A stretch of 25,575 nt of DNA from Opitutales bacterium UBA2995 (lineage in GTDB: Bacteria; Verrucomicrobiota; Verrucomicrobiia; Opitutales; UBA2995), in contig DDZZ01000062.1 of the NCBI GenBank assembly GCA_002346535.1, forward strand, positions 1 through 25,575. The letters are read 5' to 3'. Shown here piece after piece: positions 7,497 to 15,601 of the stretch. The notes beneath the pieces are model-generated. The model searched no databases, was not told the DNA's origin, and saw only the letters and a list, made by a program, of their open reading frames with translations. The position numbers were made by a program, and so were the translations under genes. Within the stretch, counting starts at the first letter, position 1. Each line of letters begins with the position of its first letter.

Positions 7497-8048
7497 ATGA
7501 AAACATCGCTAGGCATTCTCGGAATCACTTTAATAATTGGGATATTTAGCCTAATGGCTGAACCCACAAAAGAAGCTGAGACAGATCCCGCAAAAGCTGC
7601 CCGCTTGAAAGAGCTCACTCCATTGCAGTATCGGGTGACTCAGCGGGAGGGCACAGAACCTCCGTTCAGAAACGAATATTGGGATAACAAGAAACCTGGC
7701 ATTTATGTGGATATAGTTTCCGGGGAACCGCTTTTTAGCTCCAAAGATAAATATCGCTCTGGAACTGGTTGGCCCAGTTTTACCCAGCCGCTCGAGTCCG
7801 AAAACATTTTAGAGAAAACGGATTTCCATCTGGGCTATCCGAGAACCGAGATAAGGTCTAAAAACGCCGATTCCCACCTCGGGCACGTATTTCCGGACGG
7901 ACCTCGGGCAACAGGGCTGCGCTATTGCATGAATTCCGCGGCCATGCGTTTTATTCCCTTGGCCAATTTGGAGGATGAGGGTTACGGCCAATACCTGCCA
8001 CTTTTCGAGGAAAAGCCGAAAAAAGAGGCAAAAGATACGGAAAAATAG
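7497..8048 (+). CDS. msrB: Exported peptide-methionine (R)-S-oxide reductase
   Basis: A 183-residue protein from ATG 7497 (a TTG at 7461 would add 12 residues ahead of the signal peptide and is less likely). Residues 1-21 form a signal peptide with probable cleavage after M-A. The MsrB domain (about 38-165) reads L-T-P-L-Q-Y-R-V-T-Q, G-T-E-P-P-F, Y-W-D, V-S-G-E-P-L-F, S-G-T-G-W-P-S-F, R-T-E-I-R-S, D-S-H-L-G-H-V-F and R-Y-C144-M-N. C144 is the catalytic cysteine that attacks methionine-R-sulfoxide. The two CxxC zinc pairs of zinc-containing MsrB are absent, and there is no second cysteine in the mature protein to resolve the sulfenic acid, so another thiol must recycle it. Location is probably periplasmic, repairing oxidised envelope proteins. 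A Lys/Glu-rich tail ends the protein. Confidence 0.92.
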   Translation: MKTSLGILGITLIIGIFSLMAEPTKEAETDPAKAARLKELTPLQYRVTQREGTEPPFRNEYWDNKKPGIYVDIVSGEPLFSSKDKYRSGTGWPSFTQPLESENILEKTDFHLGYPRTEIRSKNADSHLGHVFPDGPRATGLRYCMNSAAMRFIPLANLEDEGYGQYLPLFEEKPKKEAKDTEK

Positions 8049-8149
8049 GCCTCCATCAAGTACTTCATAATATTGAAGAAAGTTGAAACCTTTCCGAGGA
8101 GTCTGGCGTTAGTGGGGTAAGTCGACTTAAAGCCTTAATTTGTGATAAG

Positions 8150-9655
8150 ATGAAATCGCGATCGTTTCTGTTATTTTCCACCCTTTTATTAACCTGCTCG
8201 CATTCCGAGCTTTTTGCCGATGGCCGTGAAAATTGGCCGAATTGGCGGGGTACCACCGGCCAAGGGCACGCACCGGGCGCAACTCCACCTACTGATTGGA
8301 GCGAGGAATCGAACATTAAGTGGAAAACGGCTATTCCCGGCCTCGGATTTTCCACTCCAGTTGTTTGGGAAGACACCATATATTTATTAACAGCCTTAGG
8401 GGACGAGAATGCAGCTACCAACCCTACCGCCCAACGCGGTGGACCTGGAGGTCGACTAGGAGGGCCAGCTGGGTTCGATCGTGAAGCAATAATGAAGGAA
8501 TTTGATAAAGACGGCGATGGAGAACTCAACAAAGAGGAACGCAATGCTTTACGAGCTGAAATGCGCTCTCGTCGTGGTGGGCAAGGTGGTCTGGGAGGCC
8601 AACGCGCACAACCTCCTGGCGGCGGTAGAGGTCGTGGAGGCCATGCTGCGGTTGTTGCCAAACAACAATTTAAGGTGGTGGCGATCGACCGCAACTCCGG
8701 TGAAGTTAAATGGGAAAAATTAACCGTGGAAGCGACTCCTCATGAAGGTCATCATCCAACAAACACATTCGCTTCCTATTCTCCGGTTACAGATGGAGAG
8801 CACTTGTATGTTTCTTTTGGGTCCCGCGGAATATACTGTTACGACATGGACGGCAATTTAATCTGGGACAAGGATCTTGGTGACATGAGAACTCGGGTAG
8901 GTTTCGGCGAAGGTTCTTCTCCTGCGCTCGCGGGCGAACATTTGATCGTTTTGTGGGACCAGGAGGACCAATCCTTTATTGTGGCTTTGGATAAAAAATC
9001 TGGTGAGGAAGTCTGGCGGAAAAATCGAGACGAACGCACTTCATGGACCACTCCGGTTATTCAAGAAGTGGATGGAAAGCTTCAGGCAATTGTTGCGGGA
9101 ACAAACGCCACCCGGAGTTATGCCGCTGAGACCGGTGATATTATCTGGGAAACAGCGGGACTAACGGCAAACGTAATTCCGACTCCAGTTGTGGGCCATG
9201 GAAACGTGTATGTAGCAAGTGGATATCAAGGTCGTTCAATCCAGGCTATTAAGCTTTCCGCAAAAGGTGATGTGTCAGGTTCGGAGGATGTCGTATGGCA
9301 GGTTTCCCACAGCGCCCCCTACGTACCATCCCCGGTTCTTTCCGGAGATTATTTGTATTTGACCAAGGGAAACGATGCTTACTTGGCTTGTTTTGATGCC
9401 AAGACGGGTGAGGTAATTTACCGGGATGAGCTATTGGAAGGATTGCGTGGTGTCTACGCTTCACCGCTTGTAGCCAATGGTTACATTTATATTGTAGGAA
9501 GACAAGGCACCACAGTTGTTCTCAAGGACTCCGAAACGTATGAGGTTGTCGGTACCAATAAACTTGATGACCAAATCGATGCTTCCCCTGTGGCCCTGGG
9601 AGGGGACTTGTTCATACGCGGACACAATCACCTCTACTGCATTTCCGAAAACTAA
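8150..9655 (+). CDS. Secreted PQQ-like beta-propeller protein with embedded EF-hand
   Basis: A 501-residue exported protein: signal peptide about 1-24 (cleavage near F-A-D-G), then N-W-P-N-W-R-G, the standard opening of the BamB/PQQ-like propeller proteins common in PVC bacteria. Blade motifs recur as V-V-A-I-D-R-N-S-G-E-V-K-W (about 176-188), I-V-A-L-D-K-K-S-G-E-E-V-W, A-A-E-T-G-D-I-I-W and F-D-A-K-T-G-E-V-I-Y. Between blade 1 and the next, residues about 95-167 are a Gly/Arg-rich insert with one canonical EF-hand loop, D119-K-D-G-D-G-E-L-N-K-E-E130, which should bind calcium. The function is unknown; such proteins are not necessarily PQQ enzymes and no dehydrogenase ligand set was recognised. 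It is monocistronic, followed by a strong terminator. Confidence 0.85.
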   Translation: MKSRSFLLFSTLLLTCSHSELFADGRENWPNWRGTTGQGHAPGATPPTDWSEESNIKWKTAIPGLGFSTPVVWEDTIYLLTALGDENAATNPTAQRGGPGGRLGGPAGFDREAIMKEFDKDGDGELNKEERNALRAEMRSRRGGQGGLGGQRAQPPGGGRGRGGHAAVVAKQQFKVVAIDRNSGEVKWEKLTVEATPHEGHHPTNTFASYSPVTDGEHLYVSFGSRGIYCYDMDGNLIWDKDLGDMRTRVGFGEGSSPALAGEHLIVLWDQEDQSFIVALDKKSGEEVWRKNRDERTSWTTPVIQEVDGKLQAIVAGTNATRSYAAETGDIIWETAGLTANVIPTPVVGHGNVYVASGYQGRSIQAIKLSAKGDVSGSEDVVWQVSHSAPYVPSPVLSGDYLYLTKGNDAYLACFDAKTGEVIYRDELLEGLRGVYASPLVANGYIYIVGRQGTTVVLKDSETYEVVGTNKLDDQIDASPVALGGDLFIRGHNHLYCISEN

Positions 9656-9694
9656 TTAATTTGTGATCTAGGTATCTCTTCTTTTCATTTCACA

Positions 9695-9725
9695 AGCTGG
9701 CCCCGTTATAGGGCCGGCTTTTTTA
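9695..9725 (+). terminator. Rho-independent terminator
   Basis: AGCTGGCCC (9695-9703) pairs with GGGCCGGCT (9711-9719), one G-T wobble in nine pairs, around a 7-base loop, and is followed by a run of six T (9719-9724). It sits 40 bp after the propeller gene stop and separates it from the DUF5916 pair. Confidence 0.9.
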
Positions 9726-9768
9726 TTAAAATCGCAGTTGCCGATATCTGACAAATAGGAATTTTAAC

Positions 9769-9772
9769 AGGA
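9769..9772 (+). promoter_or_regulatory. Ribosome binding site of first DUF5916 gene
   Basis: AGGA four bases before ATG 9777. It favours this start over ATG 9798, which has no purine-rich site, although the signal peptide is most compact from the latter. Confidence 0.5.
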
Positions 9773-9776
9773 ATAC

Positions 9777-12035
9777 ATGGAATATTCTGTTCTATCCATG
9801 CTCCGATCTATTCGAGTTTACTTCGGTTTATGTTTTGCTTTATGCCTTACGGTTGTTGTGGGGGGAAATCCGATTCCGGAGCCAAATGAAATCCCGGCTT
9901 ACCTTTTGGATCGTGATTATCGACCTGAGATTGAGGCCGTAAGGGTGGATGAACGGCCAAAAATTGACGGTCACCTCGATGAGGAAGTTTGGAAGACCGC
10001 TCCAGTTGCAGGGCCGATCCTGCAATACAGACCAAGTCCTGGGGTCCACATGTATCAGCAAACCCAGTTTCGTGTGGCATACGATGACAATTTTTTATAC
10101 TTCGCTATTTGGTGTTGGGATGAGGAACCGGACAAAATCGTAGCTCGCTTCATGCGGCGTGACGACAGTGTCAGTGATGACGACGCAATCACCATTTCAC
10201 TGGATACTTTTAATGATAAACGGAATGGCTATTGGTTTCGTTTTAATCCCAATGGCCTTCGCCAGGATGCTATCATCACCAACAATGTGAATATCAACAT
10301 TCAATGGGATGGCATTTGGGAGGTTAAGACCCGGATTACCGAATATGGTTGGAATGCTGAATTGGCTTTACCTTTGACAACCTTCAGCTTTGATCCGGCA
10401 TCTTCTGTTTGGGGCTTGAATATCGCTCGAAGCATTAAGCGAAAAGAACAGCGTGGGATTTGGTCATCACCGCGAAGGTCTATTCGATCCTACTATGTAT
10501 CTGAATCTGGAAAGTTAAAGGGTCTTAGCGGTCTTAAGCAGGGACTCGGACTTGAATTTAATCCTTACATTCTCGGAACACACTCTGAGGATAAGGATCT
10601 GGATACGAGCGATTTTGATTTCGAATGGGGTGGTGATTTCCGCTATAGGATTTCGCCTAAGATGAGTGCAACGTTGAGCTATAATACCGACTTTGCCGCA
10701 GCTGAAACAGATGCGAGGCAAGTCAATTTGACCCGGTTTTCTCTCTTTTTTCCGGAAAAGCGACGCTTCTTTCTTGAAGATGCCGGGGTGTTCAACTTTG
10801 GCGGTTTGGCCGGACGAATTCGACGGAGAACGAGGACATCGCCGGCAATTTTACCTTATTTCAGCAGGCGTATTGGACTGAGCAGAAGTGGAGAGATGGT
10901 TCCGCTAGTTGGTGCGGCAAAACTATCTGGACGGGTAGGGGACTACAACATTGGCGTTATCAATGCCTTGGTTGACTCAACCGATGAATTGGGAAACCAG
11001 AATGCTTTTGTCGGCCGAGTATCCAAACAGATTTGGGATCAGTCGTCCATTGGCGTTTTGGCGACCCATGGTGACCCGAACTCCGATTACAACAATTTAC
11101 TGTTTGGAACGGATCTCCAGTATTTGACTACGAATTTTATGGGACAATACCGCCTGGAATTAAACGCCTTCGCGATGGCAACGGATTCCGATGATCCGGA
11201 CTTTGATAGTGGATTAGCTCCAACTGTAGGAGGCAGTCTGATTCTGCCAGCTGATGAATTCGATATTGAAGCTGCGATTATGCATGTAGATGACGACTTT
11301 AATCCGGCTTTGGGATTTTCCCCTCGTCGAGGCGTCCGTCGTTACTTCACGAGCCTTACCTATAAGCCATATATCGAATTCGTGGATTGGTTACGGCAGA
11401 TGGGTTATATTTACGAAGGAGAATATGTGACTGACCTATCCAATAACCTTCAGTCGCAGAAACACGAAATAACGCCTTTTTTGATGAGGTATGAAAATGG
11501 TGCACAATCCTCTATTTCCCTCGAAAGATCGTCTGATGTTCCGACTGCGGATTTTGAAATAGCAGACGGATTAGTGATACCCGTCGATGATTACGATTGG
11601 ACACGGGGACAGATAAGTTTTGCGACTGCAGACCAGCGAATGCTAAGCTATGAGCACGAATTTTCCTTTGGCGATTTTTATGATGGTACCCGTGTTGAAA
11701 ATACATGGGAAATTACCTTCTTGCCGTCTAAGCACTTAACTACGAAATTAAATTATTCAAAGCAAGTGGTTGAGCTTCCTCAAGGCGATTTCGATGTTAA
11801 ACTGGCTTCCTTAACAGCGCTTATCAATTTTACTCCGGACTTAAGCTGGTCTAACCTTATTCAGTACGACAACGTTTCAGGTACAATGGGAGCGAACAGT
11901 CGCTTTATTTGGGAGTATCGACCTGGTGCAAAATTGTTCCTGGTTCTGAACCAAAGTTATTTCGATGAAGCGACGGGTTTTGTGTTAAGACAAATGGATA
12001 CGACTCTGAAGCTGAGTTCGATTTTCCGATTCTAG
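9777..12035 (+). CDS. CBM9-like/DUF5916 outer-membrane protein, copy 1
   Basis: A 752-residue exported protein. A signal peptide (about residues 8-29) is followed by a carbohydrate-binding family 9-like domain (about 50-225): P-K-I-D-G-H-L-D-E-E-V-W, F-R-V-A-Y-D-D-N-F-L-Y-F and D-D-A-I-T-I-S-L-D. The rest is a DUF5916 region with its signature D-F-A-A-A-E-T-D-x-R-Q-V-N-L-T-R-F followed by F-F-P-E-K-R-R-F-F-L-E (about 310-335). The protein ends S-S-I-F-R-F; alternating strands and a terminal phenylalanine are typical of outer-membrane beta-barrels, so a periplasmic or surface sugar-binding domain on a barrel is likely. Substrate and exact role are unknown for the family. ATG 9777 is preceded by AGGA. 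The adjacent gene is a full-length paralogue. Confidence 0.85.
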   Translation: MEYSVLSMLRSIRVYFGLCFALCLTVVVGGNPIPEPNEIPAYLLDRDYRPEIEAVRVDERPKIDGHLDEEVWKTAPVAGPILQYRPSPGVHMYQQTQFRVAYDDNFLYFAIWCWDEEPDKIVARFMRRDDSVSDDDAITISLDTFNDKRNGYWFRFNPNGLRQDAIITNNVNINIQWDGIWEVKTRITEYGWNAELALPLTTFSFDPASSVWGLNIARSIKRKEQRGIWSSPRRSIRSYYVSESGKLKGLSGLKQGLGLEFNPYILGTHSEDKDLDTSDFDFEWGGDFRYRISPKMSATLSYNTDFAAAETDARQVNLTRFSLFFPEKRRFFLEDAGVFNFGGLAGRIRRRTRTSPAILPYFSRRIGLSRSGEMVPLVGAAKLSGRVGDYNIGVINALVDSTDELGNQNAFVGRVSKQIWDQSSIGVLATHGDPNSDYNNLLFGTDLQYLTTNFMGQYRLELNAFAMATDSDDPDFDSGLAPTVGGSLILPADEFDIEAAIMHVDDDFNPALGFSPRRGVRRYFTSLTYKPYIEFVDWLRQMGYIYEGEYVTDLSNNLQSQKHEITPFLMRYENGAQSSISLERSSDVPTADFEIADGLVIPVDDYDWTRGQISFATADQRMLSYEHEFSFGDFYDGTRVENTWEITFLPSKHLTTKLNYSKQVVELPQGDFDVKLASLTALINFTPDLSWSNLIQYDNVSGTMGANSRFIWEYRPGAKLFLVLNQSYFDEATGFVLRQMDTTLKLSSIFRF

Positions 12036-12130
12036 AGCTCCATCATTTTCAACGGTAAAATAGGATTGCTAGGAGGTATACGCTTTCTGACGATCTTTTG
12101 GAGCTACTCTTCCTGAAGTTCGTTTCCACT

Positions 12131-12137
12131 AAGAAGG
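12131..12137 (+). promoter_or_regulatory. Ribosome binding site of second DUF5916 gene
   Basis: AAGAAGG ends four bases before ATG 12142 and supports that start over the ATG at 12151. Confidence 0.5.
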
Positions 12138-12141
12138 CCAT

Positions 12142-14412
12142 ATGTCAACGATGTCTTTAGTTTTCCGATATATCCTGATTCTAAAATGGCTCTTAACGTG
12201 CAGCTTAGCAGGAAAAGAGTCCCCGATTCCCGAGCGACAAGAGATACCCGCATATCGATTGGATAAAGACTACCGTCCCAAGATTACTGCAGTCCGCATG
12301 GAATCTCCTCCAAAGATTGATGGGCATCTCGACGAAGAAGTTTGGAAAACCGCACCTATCGGCGGTCCATTGCTTCAACACAGGCCGCTATCTTATACGC
12401 ACTTAGACCAGCAGACGTTCTTTCGTGTGGCCTACAACGATAATTACTTGTTTTTCGCGATTTGGTGCTGGGATACCGAGTCGGACAAAATTGTCGCCCG
12501 CTATATGCGCCGAGACGATGCCATTTGGGATGACGATTCAATTAGTATCAATCTGGACACGTTTCATGACTTGAGGGATAGCTATACATTTATGGTTAAT
12601 CCCAATGGAACGCGACATGATGCCATCAGTACCAACAATGCTAACTACAATTACCGGTGGGATGGTGTCTGGGAAGCGAAAACTCAAATAACCGAGTTTG
12701 GGTGGCAAGTGGAAGTTGCCATACCTCTTACGACTATAAGTTTTGATCCTGAGAGCTCACAATGGGGCCTCAATGTTTATCGAAGAATAAAGCGTTTGGA
12801 TCAGCGAGGTATTTGGTCTTCACCAAGAAATGCTGTTCGAGGTTATTACGTGTCGGAGGCTGGAAAATTGAATGGTTTGGAGGGTCTTAAGCAAGGATTG
12901 GGACTTGAATTTAATCCATACATTCTGGGCAAACAATCGGATGATGAGGACTTGGGAACCGATGATTTCGATTTCGATTGGGGAGGAGACTTCCGTTATC
13001 GAATCACCCCCAAGATGAGCGCTACCTTAAGTTACAATACCGACTTTGCCGCCGCTGAGACGGATGTCCGGCAGGTAAATTTAACTCGTTTCTCGCTTTT
13101 CTTTCCTGAAAAGCGCCGCTTTTTTTTGGAGGATGCCGGGGTCTTCAATTTTGGAGGATTGGGAGGTCGTTTTAGACGGAGGACTGGAACCAGGACTTCT
13201 CCGGTCATTCTTCCTTATTTCAGTCGGCGTATTGGTTTGAATAACAGCGGAGAAGTTGTGCCATTGTTGGGGGCCGCAAAACTTACAGGCCGGGTGGGTG
13301 AATTTAATATTGGAGTCATTGATGCAGTCGTCGACGAGAACGGAGGTCTTGATAGCCAGAACGCGTTTGTCGGTCGTGTTACACGCCAGATTTTTGACTC
13401 ATCTTCGGTTGGAATTCTAGCTACTCATGGCGATCCAAATTATGAATACGACAACTTACTATTGGGAAGTGACTTTCAATATCTGACTAACAAGTTTCTG
13501 AATCGATACCGATTGGAGGTAAACGCGTTTGCCTTGGCAACGAATTCGGACCATCCGGATATCGGGGTTGGCTTTTCTCCTGTCGTCGGTACCAGCGCCA
13601 TTCTTCCTGCTGATGAGTTTGAGGTTGAAATGGCTGTCATGCACGTAGATGACAAGTTTAACCCTGCTTTGGGATTTGCGCCAAGAACTGGGGTGCGCAG
13701 ATATTACACGCGTCTGGTTTATATGCCCTATATGAAATCAATAGATTGGTTGCGCCAAATGTATCACTCTTATGAAGGCGAATACATTACCGATCTTTCA
13801 AATAAGCTTTCCTCATCCACTCACCTCATATCTCCGGTTCAACTAATTCTTGAGTCTGGAGACTATATATATACTGAAGCCGAATTGTCATCCGATGTGC
13901 CTGAGGACGATTTCAGAATCTACAATGGTGAAGGAGATTTAGATGATATATTCATATCTGCAGGTGACTATTCATGGTCGCGAGGCATCCTAGGGTTTCA
14001 GACTTCGACAAGGCGTAAGTTTCAATTTGATCACGAGGTTTCCTTTGGAGATTTTTACGATGGAAACCGGACGAATAACACCTCAAATTTGTCTTATCTT
14101 CCATCCAAATATTTTGGAAGTGTATTGAGTTATTCCAAGCAAGAGGTCGATCTTCCAACTGGCGACTTTGACATAACTTTGGCGTCTCTGACCGCGCTTA
14201 TCAACTTCACACCGGACTTCACCTGGTCCAATTTCGTGCAGTACGACGACATATCCGACAGCTTGGGTGTCAATAGCCGGTTGATTTGGGAGTACCGTCC
14301 AGGTAAACGCGTATTCCTGGTGTTAAACCAAAGCTATCTTGATGAAAGAAACGGATTCGTTCGCAAACAGATGGATACCACTCTCAAATTCAACTCGATA
14401 TTCCGGTTTTGA
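12142..14412 (+). CDS. CBM9-like/DUF5916 outer-membrane protein, copy 2 (tandem paralogue)
   Basis: A 756-residue paralogue of the preceding gene, colinear from signal peptide to the final S-I-F-R-F. The signal peptide is about residues 1-24. The CBM9-like domain repeats P-K-I-D-G-H-L-D-E-E-V-W and F-R-V-A-Y-N-D-N-Y-L-F-F, and the DUF5916 signature F-F-P-E-K-R-R-F-F-L-E lies near residue 319. The stretch of about 60 residues around that signature is nearly identical to copy 1. The part from about residue 565 to 640, between V-P-E-D-D-F and the S-F-G-D-F-Y-D-G strand, differs most in sequence and length, as expected for surface loops. The two genes are 106 bp apart with no terminator between them, so they may share a transcript. 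Divergence suggests an old duplication with loop specialisation. Confidence 0.85.
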   Translation: MSTMSLVFRYILILKWLLTCSLAGKESPIPERQEIPAYRLDKDYRPKITAVRMESPPKIDGHLDEEVWKTAPIGGPLLQHRPLSYTHLDQQTFFRVAYNDNYLFFAIWCWDTESDKIVARYMRRDDAIWDDDSISINLDTFHDLRDSYTFMVNPNGTRHDAISTNNANYNYRWDGVWEAKTQITEFGWQVEVAIPLTTISFDPESSQWGLNVYRRIKRLDQRGIWSSPRNAVRGYYVSEAGKLNGLEGLKQGLGLEFNPYILGKQSDDEDLGTDDFDFDWGGDFRYRITPKMSATLSYNTDFAAAETDVRQVNLTRFSLFFPEKRRFFLEDAGVFNFGGLGGRFRRRTGTRTSPVILPYFSRRIGLNNSGEVVPLLGAAKLTGRVGEFNIGVIDAVVDENGGLDSQNAFVGRVTRQIFDSSSVGILATHGDPNYEYDNLLLGSDFQYLTNKFLNRYRLEVNAFALATNSDHPDIGVGFSPVVGTSAILPADEFEVEMAVMHVDDKFNPALGFAPRTGVRRYYTRLVYMPYMKSIDWLRQMYHSYEGEYITDLSNKLSSSTHLISPVQLILESGDYIYTEAELSSDVPEDDFRIYNGEGDLDDIFISAGDYSWSRGILGFQTSTRRKFQFDHEVSFGDFYDGNRTNNTSNLSYLPSKYFGSVLSYSKQEVDLPTGDFDITLASLTALINFTPDFTWSNFVQYDDISDSLGVNSRLIWEYRPGKRVFLVLNQSYLDERNGFVRKQMDTTLKFNSIFRF

Positions 14413-14468
14413 GAGTGGTTTGATAGTTATTTTAGGTTTTTTATTTATAGGATCGTGCAATGACGCGG

Positions 14469-14600
14469 CTACGCTATAACCATTTCGGTATAATTACGAG
14501 TAAGCACTGGAAGCATTAAAGAGTTAATGGTCTTGTCCGCCCGCTCGGCCTTCCGAAGAATGGGGATCTTCTGCTTTGTGGTGTATCTTTTGCCTTTCAT
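14469..14600 (-). pseudogene. IS3-type transposase orfA, 5' stub
   Basis: From ATG 14600 the reading M-K-G-K-R-Y-T-T-K-Q-K-I-P-I-L-R-K-A matches the start of IS3-family OrfA proteins (helix-turn-helix region, usually M-K-x-K-R-x-T-x-E-Q-K-I-x-I-L). Homology fades after about 26 codons, and the frame ends at TAG 14469-14471 without the rest of the HTH or any orfB. The bases 14601-14640 just upstream probably include the former element end. It lies between the DUF5916 pair and the succinate dehydrogenase operon. Confidence 0.65.
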
Positions 14601-14810
14601 TGTCTGAGTCCTCTATAGTGGCTCAGTTTAGCTCACCTCCATCAAATACAAATTTTCTTATTGATAGTTCGTTTGGTTCCTAAGTTATGGAGCGATTGTC
14701 TTATCGGAGTCAGAAAAAATAGTACTGACTGCTCGACCGCTTATGTGCGCTTGACTAAACTAGCTTCTTTTCCAACATTCGAAATTCCCATTCTCAGATC
14801 ATTTCCTGCT

Positions 14811-15596
14811 ATGGCTTATGAACCGCTTACCATCTCTGGCTCACGAATTCCAAACACCATTCGCCGGGACGCTTGGTGGCGCACACCGGTACTGGTTTTT
14901 ATTGGATTTTCCACCTTCATCGTCTATTCGACCTGGGCGGCATTCCAGGGAGAACATTATACATTCGGACCCTATCTTTCTCCGTTTTATTCGCCTGAAC
15001 TTTTTGGCACTTCCAGCCATGCTTGGTTTGGAATCCGGCCCGGGTTCTGGCCTGACTGGTTTCCTTACTCACCTGCCTTTCTTATCCTCTGGGCGCCCGC
15101 TGGATTTCGTCTGACCTGTTATTATTACCGGGGTGCTTACTACAAAGCCTTCTGGGCTGACCCGCCCGCATGCGCTGTTAGCGAGCCACGGAAAAACTAC
15201 CGAGGCGAAAATTCATTTCCGCTTATTATTCAGAACATCCACCGCTACATGCTCTATGTTGCTATGGGGTTCATCGTATTTCTTTCTTGGGACGCCATTT
15301 TGGGATTTAACTTCGATGGTAAATTCGGCATAGGCGTAGGTTCCCTGGTTCTGATGATCAATGTGGTCCTGTTGGCTGGTTATACCTTTGGATGTCATTC
15401 CTTGCGCCACCTGGTTGGAGGGGCATTAGACCAGATTTCTAAATCGCCCACCCGACAATGCGCCTGGAAAGGTGTAACCTGTCTTAACAAGAAACACCAG
15501 ATGTGGGCCTGGTTGAGCCTTTTCTGGGTCGGTTTCACTGACGTTTATGTTCGCCTCTGTTCCATGGGTATTTGGACCGACTTTCGTATTTTATAG
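14811..15596 (+). CDS. sdhC: Succinate dehydrogenase/fumarate reductase cytochrome b membrane subunit
   Basis: A 261-residue protein from ATG 14811; the open frame extends upstream to 14661, but that part has no membrane or family features. Five hydrophobic helices are visible (about residues 20-42, 82-103, 138-162, 175-204 and 222-246). Histidines suited to heme b ligation occur in S-S-H-A-W-F, N-I-H-R-Y-M, F-G-C-H-S-L-R-H and K-K-H-Q-M-W. A single five-helix anchor next to flavoprotein and iron-sulfur genes fits the diheme, quinone-reactive type B class. It anchors the complex in the inner membrane and passes electrons to quinone, probably menaquinone. It is the first gene of a C-A-B operon with 5 bp to the next gene. 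The assignment rests strongly on its neighbours. Confidence 0.85.
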   Translation: MAYEPLTISGSRIPNTIRRDAWWRTPVLVFIGFSTFIVYSTWAAFQGEHYTFGPYLSPFYSPELFGTSSHAWFGIRPGFWPDWFPYSPAFLILWAPAGFRLTCYYYRGAYYKAFWADPPACAVSEPRKNYRGENSFPLIIQNIHRYMLYVAMGFIVFLSWDAILGFNFDGKFGIGVGSLVLMINVVLLAGYTFGCHSLRHLVGGALDQISKSPTRQCAWKGVTCLNKKHQMWAWLSLFWVGFTDVYVRLCSMGIWTDFRIL

Positions 15597-15601
15597 TTAC
15601 A

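Noticed and set aside
8065..8694. 209-codon minus-strand frame opposite the propeller gene
   Set aside because: It is antisense to a clearly conserved gene; its Pro/Arg-rich composition comes from the Gly-rich insert on the other strand.
14661..14810. 50-residue N-terminal extension of the cytochrome b frame
   Set aside because: It has no membrane or family-like sequence; the conserved protein starts at 14811.
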